The notes below the pieces were generated by a model, which saw only the letters and a program-made list of their open reading frames with translations, was not told the origin of the DNA and did not search any database. From positions 1 through 26,273 of the forward strand of contig DATJVP010000146.1 in NCBI GenBank assembly GCA_035581425.1: a stretch of DNA of 26,273 nucleotides, given 5' to 3'. The position numbers and the translations under genes are program-made. This document shows positions 20,169-26,273 of this stretch, piece by piece. The first letter of the stretch is position 1, and every line of letters begins with the position of its first letter. The DNA comes from DASZHJ01 sp035581425 (GTDB lineage: Bacteria > Pseudomonadota > Alphaproteobacteria > ATCC43930 > CGMCC-115725).

Positions 20169-20191
20169 CCCTCTCTCCGACGGGGAGAGGG
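20169..20191 (+). repeat. Stem-loop between the binding-protein and permease genes
   Basis: A 10-bp stem (20169-20178 with 20182-20191, one T-G pair) closes a 3-nt loop. It begins 13 bases after the dppA-type stop and 31 bases before the permease start. Hairpins at this place in binding-protein operons typically slow 3' decay of the binding-protein message or stop part of the transcripts. The CCCTCTC/GAGAGGG core also resembles dispersed intergenic repeats of high-GC proteobacteria. Confidence 0.6.
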
Positions 20192-20221
20192 AGGACGAGC
20201 GCGCTCGGTAGGAGACCACCC

Positions 20222-21169
20222 GTGGTGGCCTATCTGGTCCGGCGTTTCTCGCTGATGATCCTGACGCTGTTCGGGATCTCCGTGATCGTCTTCGTGCTGC
20301 TGCGGCTCGTCCCCGGCAACATCGCGGACATCCTCTTCGACACCGCGGGGCTCATCAATCCCGCGGATAAGGCGCAGCTCGAGCGCGAGCTCGGCCTCGA
20401 CCGCCCGATCCCCGTGCAATACGCGGCCTGGATGGGCGGGCTCCTGCAGGGAGATCTCGGCTATTCCTACAAGTCCGAGAAGCGCGCGGTCGAGGAGATT
20501 GCGCCGCGCATTCCCGTCACCGCGAAGCTCGCGGGGCTCGCGCTCGCTTTCTCGATCCTGATCGGCGTGCCGCTCGGCGTCGCGAGCGCCGTGCACCAGG
20601 ACTCGATCCTCGACTATGTGCTGCGGGTCCTGAGCCTGAGCGGGCTTTCGATACCGGCCTTCTGGCTCGGACTCCTGATCCTCATGGCCTTCGTCGCGCA
20701 ATTCGGAGACATCCCGATCTACAGCGACGAGCCGCAGAGCTTCTGGCGCGCGCTCCTCCTCTACAGCGTGCCCGCCGCCGCGGTGGGCTTCCGCAGCTCC
20801 GCGCTGGTGATGCGCCTGACGCGCTCCTCGATGCTCGAAGTGCTGCGTCAGGATTACGTGCGCACCGCGCGCTCCAAGGGCGCCTCCGAGCGCTCCGTCA
20901 ATTATCACCACGCGCTCCGCAACGCGCTTCTCCCGGTCGTGACGGTGATCGGCATCGAGGCGGCCTTCCTCGTGGGCGGCCTCATCGTCACGGAGACCGT
21001 CTTCAACATTCCCGGCCTCGCGCGCTACCTCGTGGAAGCGTTGCGCTGGCGCGACTATCCGATCGTCCAGACCATCGTCATGTTCATCGCGGCCGTCGTG
21101 GTGATCGTCAACTTCATCGTCGACCTCCTCTACGCGGCGCTCGATCCGCGCATCAAATACGCGGAGTAG
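20222..21169 (+). CDS. dppB: ABC transporter permease, DppB type
   Basis: A 315-residue inner-membrane permease starting at GTG 20222, preceded by GGTAGGAG at 20210-20217. The N-terminus VAYLVRRFSLMILTLFGISVIVFVL is the typical first helix of DppB/OppB proteins, and LVPGN follows. The family's periplasmic segment and five further helices are visible. The cytoplasmic coupling (EAA) loop reads as DYVRTARSKGASE, then HALRNALLP, the part that contacts the ATPases. The protein forms the membrane channel with the next gene's product. The 4-base gap to that gene indicates one operon. Confidence 0.95.
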   Translation: MVAYLVRRFSLMILTLFGISVIVFVLLRLVPGNIADILFDTAGLINPADKAQLERELGLDRPIPVQYAAWMGGLLQGDLGYSYKSEKRAVEEIAPRIPVTAKLAGLALAFSILIGVPLGVASAVHQDSILDYVLRVLSLSGLSIPAFWLGLLILMAFVAQFGDIPIYSDEPQSFWRALLLYSVPAAAVGFRSSALVMRLTRSSMLEVLRQDYVRTARSKGASERSVNYHHALRNALLPVVTVIGIEAAFLVGGLIVTETVFNIPGLARYLVEALRWRDYPIVQTIVMFIAAVVVIVNFIVDLLYAALDPRIKYAE

Positions 21170-21173
21170 GGGA

Positions 21174-22079
21174 ATGAGCCGCATGCGAAGCGGCGCCGAG
21201 TTCGGCGCGGAATTACGGAAGGCCGGTGCCGGTGCCGGAAGCGGCTGGGCGCGCCTATCCTATCTCGCCCGTCGCTATCCGCTCGGCGCGATCGGCGCTC
21301 TCATCCTCGCGGCTTTCGTCTTCGCGGCGGTCTTTGCGGATTTCATCACCGTCTACGATCCCGTCTCGACCAACGCGCGGCTCTCGCTGGCGGCGCCCGG
21401 CGCGGGACACCCGCTCGGCGCCGATTTCATGGGCCGCGACGTCTGGAGCCGCATCGTCTACGGCGCCCGCATCTCGCTTGCGGTGGGCCTGGGATCGACC
21501 GCGCTCGGTTGCGCGATCGGTGTCGTGCTCGGACTCGCTTCGGGCTATCTCGGCGGTTGGATCGACCTCGTGACCCAGCGCGTCGTCGACATCCTCCAGG
21601 GTCTGCCGCTTCTGGTGCTGGCGCTGGTGATGGCGGCGGCGCTTGGCCCCTCGCTCGAGAACACTGTCCTCGCGATCTCGATACCGCTTATCCCCTACGT
21701 CGCGCGCGTCATCCGCGCTAACACGCTGTCGCTGCGCGAGATGCCCTTCGTCGAGGCCGCGAAGGCCGTCGGCATGAGCGAGGTCCGCATCGCCGTCCTG
21801 CACATCCTTCCGAACACGCTGGCGCCGCTCATCGTGCTGGCAACGGCGCAATTGGGATCGGCGATCCTGACGGAGGCCTCGCTTTCCTTCCTCGGCCTCG
21901 GCATCCCGGAGCCGCATCCCTCCTGGGGACGGATGCTCTCGGAATCGGCCGCGGAATACGTGCGCACCGCGCCCTGGCTCGTGATCTTCCCGGGCCTCGC
22001 GATCAGTCTCGTCGTCTTCGGGACAAATCTCCTGGGGGACGCGCTCCGCGACTACCTCGATCCGCGGCAGCGCAGTTGA
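21174..22079 (+). CDS. dppC: ABC transporter permease, DppC type
   Basis: A 301-residue inner-membrane permease partner of the preceding protein. It has the OppC-type N-terminal helix (YPLGAIGALILAAFVFAAVFADF), then HPLGADFMGRDVWSRIVYGARISL, the DppC-family signature before the core helices (seen near residues 80-103). The coupling loop reads FVEAAKAVGMSE, with ILPNTLAPLIV after it. A second in-frame ATG at residue 4 is an alternative start. The TGA stop overlaps the ATG of the following ATPase gene by one base, indicating translational coupling. Confidence 0.95.
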   Translation: MSRMRSGAEFGAELRKAGAGAGSGWARLSYLARRYPLGAIGALILAAFVFAAVFADFITVYDPVSTNARLSLAAPGAGHPLGADFMGRDVWSRIVYGARISLAVGLGSTALGCAIGVVLGLASGYLGGWIDLVTQRVVDILQGLPLLVLALVMAAALGPSLENTVLAISIPLIPYVARVIRANTLSLREMPFVEAAKAVGMSEVRIAVLHILPNTLAPLIVLATAQLGSAILTEASLSFLGLGIPEPHPSWGRMLSESAAEYVRTAPWLVIFPGLAISLVVFGTNLLGDALRDYLDPRQRS

Positions 22080-23082
22080 TGACCGCCGTTCTGGAGGTCG
22101 AGGCTCTCAGCACCGTCTTCTTCACGCGCCGGGGTCTCATCAAGGCCGTCGACGGCGTCTCCTTCTCGCTCGACGCCGGCGAGACGCTGGCGGTCGTCGG
22201 CGAGTCCGGCTGCGGCAAGAGCATCACCGCGCTCTCGATCATGCGCCTCGTTCCGGAGCCGCCGGGACGCATCGTCGGAGGCACGGTGCGGCTTGCGGGC
22301 AACGACCTCCTGGCGCTCGACGAGGCCGCGATGCGCGACGTCCGCGGCAACGCGGTCTCCATGATCTTCCAGGAGCCGATGACCTCGCTCAACCCCGTCC
22401 TCACCATCGGCGATCAGGTGAGCGAGGCGATAGGGCTCCATCGCGACGTCTCCGCGCGGCAGGCGATGGCGGAGGCCGTGGAGATGCTGCGCCGCGTCAA
22501 TATCCCGGACCCGGCGCGGCGCGCGCGCGAGTATCCGCACCAGCTCTCGGGCGGAATGCGCCAGCGCGTGATGATCGCGATGGCGCTCGCCTGCCGCCCC
22601 AAGGTGCTGATCGCGGACGAGCCGACGACGGCGCTCGACGTGACGATCCAGGCGCAGATCCTCGATCTCATGCTGGGGCTGCAGCGCGAGCTCGGCACGG
22701 CGATCCTGCTCATCACCCACGATCTCGGCGTGGTCGCGGAGACCGCGCGGCGCGTCATCGTGATGTATGCGGGACGGAAAGTGGAGGAAGCGGAGGTCGA
22801 GGCGCTCTTCGACGGCCCGCTCCACCCCTATAGCCAGGGGCTCCTCGCCTCGATCCCGCGGCTCCCGTCGATGGGCGGATCGCCCGAGGGCGAGGAGGCG
22901 CGACTCAAGGAAATTCCGGGGACGGTGCCCGCGCTGGTCGATCTGCCGCCCGGTTGCACCTTTGCGCCGCGCTGCACCCTCGCGGACGAGCGCTGCCGCA
23001 GCGAGTTTCCACCCTATGAGGAGAAGCGGCGAGGCCATTGGGCCGCCTGTTGGCATTCCGACCGGCTAGGGCGGGCGGCCTC

Positions 23083-23086
<4 letters not shown>
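22079..23086 (+). CDS. dppD: ABC transporter ATP-binding protein, DppD type
   Basis: A 335-residue ATPase that powers the importer from the cytosolic side. Walker A is GESGCGKS at 41-48, the ABC signature is LSGGMRQR, and Walker B is KVLIADEP followed by TTALD. The H-loop is LLITHDLGVV. The C-terminal oligopeptide-transporter extension has the family's cysteines (PPGCTFAPRC, then C at DERC and a final C near HWAACW), which in characterised homologues can bind an iron-sulfur cluster. I start at ATG 22079, overlapping the previous stop, rather than the TTG three bases earlier. It probably pairs with the next protein as a heterodimer. Confidence 0.95.
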
Positions 23087-24054
<968 letters not shown>

Positions 24055-24370
24055 CCACCCCGGCACCGCTCCAATCTCGGGAATCTGTGACCAATGTCAC
24101 ATAGCCGACGGGTTGAGAGCGGTATTGGTCCCACTCGGGTTTTGAGTGACCGAAGGCGGGGTAGCCTGCCGACCGCAGCGCCTCCCCCAAAAGGACTAGT
24201 TGGAGGCCGCAAGTTGTCTTGCATCCTTCCGTATTCAGTATTTGCGCGTTGCGGGACCATGAGCCCTAAGGTATTGCTGTGACTTGGGAACCGTGGAGCG
24301 GCCCGGAGTGCTTGTTGCCGGCGTCCGGTTGCGCCCGCGGGGCGGCTGTGTGCACCGAATCGGGGGGCGA
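24055..24370 (+). other. Leader region of the two-partner secretion operon
   Basis: About 315 bases lie between the transporter operon and the TpsB start. They contain a perfect CRP-type site at 24086-24101; GGTATT at 24121-24126, a possible -10 placed as in class II CRP promoters; a small hairpin CACTC/GAGTG at 24132-24136 and 24144-24148; and CCTCC...GGAGG flanking CCAA...TTGG around 24181-24206. Open frames here (from 24094 or 24284) are short or lack support, and I take them as non-coding. Confidence 0.6.
24086..24101. promoter_or_regulatory. Perfect CRP/FNR-superfamily binding palindrome
   Basis: TGTGACCAATGTCACA at 24086-24101 has TGTGA and TCACA exactly 6 bases apart, the ideal cAMP-receptor-protein site and close to sites of alphaproteobacterial Clr-type regulators. 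It lies 285 bases before the TpsB start and 32 bases after the end of the upstream operon. That makes it likely to control the secretion pair. The site is seen directly; the regulator and its direction of effect are inferred. Confidence 0.65.
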
Positions 24371-26113
24371 ATGCAGCATCACGGGGGGGCTGGGAAGGAA
24401 TCTCGGCGACGTGGAGCGGCCTTTGCGGCGATTGTGGCCGCCTTGGCGACGATGATTGCTTCCGGCGCAGCCTGGGCACAGGCGACGAGGCTCCCCGGGG
24501 CCGCGGAGCCGCCGCGCACCAGGCCCTTGCCCGATGCGCCCGTTGGCGGCGACTTCGACTTCAGCATCGAGACGCCTCGCCGCTCGCCGGTGCCGCGAGC
24601 CGTCGACGAGCTCCGCTTCGAGCTCAAGGACATCAACATCGTCGGCGTCAAGGTCTTCGCGATCGAGGAACTGCGTCCGCTCTGGGCGCCCCTCATCGGC
24701 AAGCAGGTTGGTCTCGGGGATATTCTCAACGTCGCCGACGCGATCGAGGGCAAATACCGCGAGCGCGGCTACATCCTCAGCCGCGCCTATGTCCCGCCGC
24801 AGCGCGTGGGGAACGGCGTCTTCACGATCAACGTGGTCGAGGGCTACGTGAACGCGCTTGCGATCGAGGGCGGCGACGCCGGCGTCCGCTCGCTGGTGAC
24901 GGCCTACGTCAATCCCGTCCTCGCCTCGCGCCCGCTCGAGCTCGCACCGATGGAGCGCGGGCTCTTGCTCTCGAATGACCTCCCGGGCGTGCAGGCCTCC
25001 GGCCTGCTCCGCCCCTCGCCCGACCAGCCCGGCGCTTCAGATCTCGTGGTCTCGATCGATCAGACGCAATTCAACGGCGGACTCTCCGTCAACAATCGCG
25101 GCTCGCAATTCACGGATCTCTGGACCCTCATCGGCGACGCGGAGTGGAACTCGCCGCTCGGCGACGGCGATCAGCTCTCCGCGAACGTGCAGAGCGCGCC
25201 CGATCCGACGACGCGAATTCAGGGCACGATGCGTTATCAGCATCCGGTCTTCACCAATGGCATGACCGTGAGCGGCTACATCACGGTCTCGACCGGCGCC
25301 CCTGCGGGCGGCAACCTCAACGCACTCAACCTCACCACGAACAGCCTCGCGATCGGCCCGCGCCTCAGCTATCCCATCATCCGCTCGCGCGCGCAGAATC
25401 TGTCGATCGACACGGGCGTGACCTATCAGGATTCGACGATCAACTCGATCGGAACGCAGCTCACCCACGATCACTGGCGTGTTTACGACGTGGCCCTCAC
25501 CTATTCGCAGGTGGGGTTCCTGCGTGGCAGCACCTCGATCACCATCGACGCGGCGCAAGGCCTGCCCTGGTTCGGCGCTACGGAGAACGGATCGACCTCG
25601 CTCTCGCGCCCCAGCGCGCGCACCGACTTCACCAAGTTCGTCGGGAGCCTGAAGCGAATCCAGGTGATTTGGGGCGGGCTCAACTTTGCGCTCAATGCGC
25701 AGGGCCAGTACTCCTTCGCGCCGCTTGTCTCGGGCGAGCAGATCGCCTTCGGCGGCGATCAGACCTCCGCCACCGGCAACACGCTGATCGGCCGCGGCTA
25801 CGAGCCCAGCGCGATCACCGGGGACAGCGGCATCGGCGGCTCTTTCGAGCTGCGCTACGACACGCGCTATCCCGAGTACCGCCTGGAATCGATCGAGCCC
25901 TACGTCTTCTTCGACACCGCCAAGATCTGGAACAAGCTCGGGACCGCGGGGCTCGGAAATTCCCTCGCTTCCTACGGGGCGGGCCTTCGGCTGACGCTCC
26001 CTTACAACATCATGCTCGGGGGCGAATACGCGCAAACCCTGGTGGCGGTACCGGGCAGCGACAACGGGAAAAGAGCCAAGAAAGGCCTGCTCAACGCTTC
26101 GATACGGTTCTGA
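24371..26113 (+). CDS. Two-partner secretion outer-membrane transporter (TpsB, ShlB/FhaC family)
   Basis: A 580-residue protein from ATG 24371. The signal peptide has an RRR n-region, a hydrophobic Ala/Ile core, and a likely cleavage after A-W-A at 36. A POTRA-like domain lies at about 76-160 (INIVGVKVFAIEELRPLW, then YRERGYILSRAYVPPQ and INVVEGYV). The rest is a 16-strand-type barrel ending LLNASIRF, with the C-terminal Phe needed for insertion. LIGRGYEPSAITGDSG near residue 474 matches the conserved VRGY-type loop of Omp85/TpsB pores. The frame also opens at 24284 (TTG), but that adds an unneeded N-terminal stretch ahead of the signal peptide. The protein exports the TpsA partner that begins 19 bases later. 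Confidence 0.93.
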   Translation: MQHHGGAGKESRRRGAAFAAIVAALATMIASGAAWAQATRLPGAAEPPRTRPLPDAPVGGDFDFSIETPRRSPVPRAVDELRFELKDINIVGVKVFAIEELRPLWAPLIGKQVGLGDILNVADAIEGKYRERGYILSRAYVPPQRVGNGVFTINVVEGYVNALAIEGGDAGVRSLVTAYVNPVLASRPLELAPMERGLLLSNDLPGVQASGLLRPSPDQPGASDLVVSIDQTQFNGGLSVNNRGSQFTDLWTLIGDAEWNSPLGDGDQLSANVQSAPDPTTRIQGTMRYQHPVFTNGMTVSGYITVSTGAPAGGNLNALNLTTNSLAIGPRLSYPIIRSRAQNLSIDTGVTYQDSTINSIGTQLTHDHWRVYDVALTYSQVGFLRGSTSITIDAAQGLPWFGATENGSTSLSRPSARTDFTKFVGSLKRIQVIWGGLNFALNAQGQYSFAPLVSGEQIAFGGDQTSATGNTLIGRGYEPSAITGDSGIGGSFELRYDTRYPEYRLESIEPYVFFDTAKIWNKLGTAGLGNSLASYGAGLRLTLPYNIMLGGEYAQTLVAVPGSDNGKRAKKGLLNASIRF

Positions 26114-26132
26114 CGCAGAGGACAGCAAGCTC

Positions 26133-26273
26133 ATGCAGTACCGTTCCTCGTATTCGCTTCGTGACGTTCTGCTGACGTCGACTGCGTTGGTTGCTGCGTT
26201 GGCTGCGGGCGATCGCGCGTATGCGGGCCCCTTGGGGACGCCTTCGGTGCAGTCTGGCCAGGTGACGGTGACG
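26133..26273 (+). CDS. Two-partner secretion exoprotein (TpsA), 5' end only
   Basis: The first 47 codons are visible before the window ends. ATG 26133 follows AGAGGA at 26117-26122. The translation has a signal peptide (a short polar n-region with Arg, then LLTSTALVAALAAG) with a likely cleavage after A-Y-A at residue 31. The mature start is GPLGTPSVQSGQVTVT, in the style of TPS/haemagglutination-activity domains. The position straight after a TpsB gene supports this. Its codons (TCG, GCT, GTT, CGT, TTG) are less GC-biased than in neighbouring genes, which may mean transfer or different selection, but the sample is short. Length, repeats and function of the exoprotein lie outside the window. 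Confidence 0.8.
   Translation, partial: MQYRSSYSLRDVLLTSTALVAALAAGDRAYAGPLGTPSVQSGQVTVT

Noticed and set aside
19052..21184. Open frame of 710 codons on the minus strand opposite the transporter genes
   Set aside because: It spans the boundary of two well-supported genes on the other strand and is full of Arg, Asp, His and Glu runs, as in antisense shadows.
24284..24370. Upstream extension of the TpsB frame starting at TTG
   Set aside because: It would put 29 extra residues before a normal signal peptide and has no clear ribosome site, while ATG 24371 follows a G-rich stretch.

Overview
The window is high-GC and gene-dense. Its gene types (gltBD, a complete Dpp-type ABC transporter, a LivK-type binding protein, an autotransporter fused to an OmpA domain, a two-partner secretion pair) suggest a Gram-negative proteobacterium, most likely an alphaproteobacterium. 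That placement is inferred from protein style, because no rRNA or tRNA is present.

Layout. (1) 1-5818, plus strand: the 3' part of a large autotransporter adhesin with an OmpA-like peptidoglycan-binding tail, two small single-pass membrane proteins that look like diverged tandem copies of each other, and a TPR protein fused to a GT9/GT41-like glycosyltransferase domain. (2) 5969-7162: an orphan branched-chain-amino-acid-type periplasmic binding protein with its own terminator-like hairpin. (3) 7426-10641: an unrecognised acidic protein of about 1070 residues with roughly a dozen 36-residue (108-bp) tandem repeats and one C-terminal membrane segment. (4) 10648-18159, minus strand: a small oxidoreductase/carboxymuconolactone-decarboxylase-like pair, then gltD and gltB, the two subunits of NADPH-dependent glutamate synthase. 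(5) 18554-24054, plus strand: a complete dipeptide/oligopeptide/nickel-type ABC importer, dppABCDF-like, tightly packed. (6) 24055 to the end, plus strand: a 316-bp leader holding a perfect CRP-type palindrome, then a TpsB/FhaC-type outer-membrane transporter and the first 47 codons of its TpsA exoprotein partner.

How the parts work together. The central region is nitrogen and amino-acid metabolism: uptake of peptides and amino acids, and assimilation of ammonia into glutamate. Both ends carry surface-protein secretion systems of different types (type Va at the left, type Vb at the right). The left-hand cluster is the best candidate for an under-described system: a peptidoglycan-anchored autotransporter lies next to paired small membrane proteins and a TPR glycosyltransferase, which could modify or help assemble a surface protein. 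The 36-residue repeat protein is the other feature with no ready explanation.

Limits: all functional calls come from reading translated sequence and motifs; no database search was run. Three start codons (7426, 18159, 24371) are choices among alternatives, and the first and last genes are cut by the window edges.
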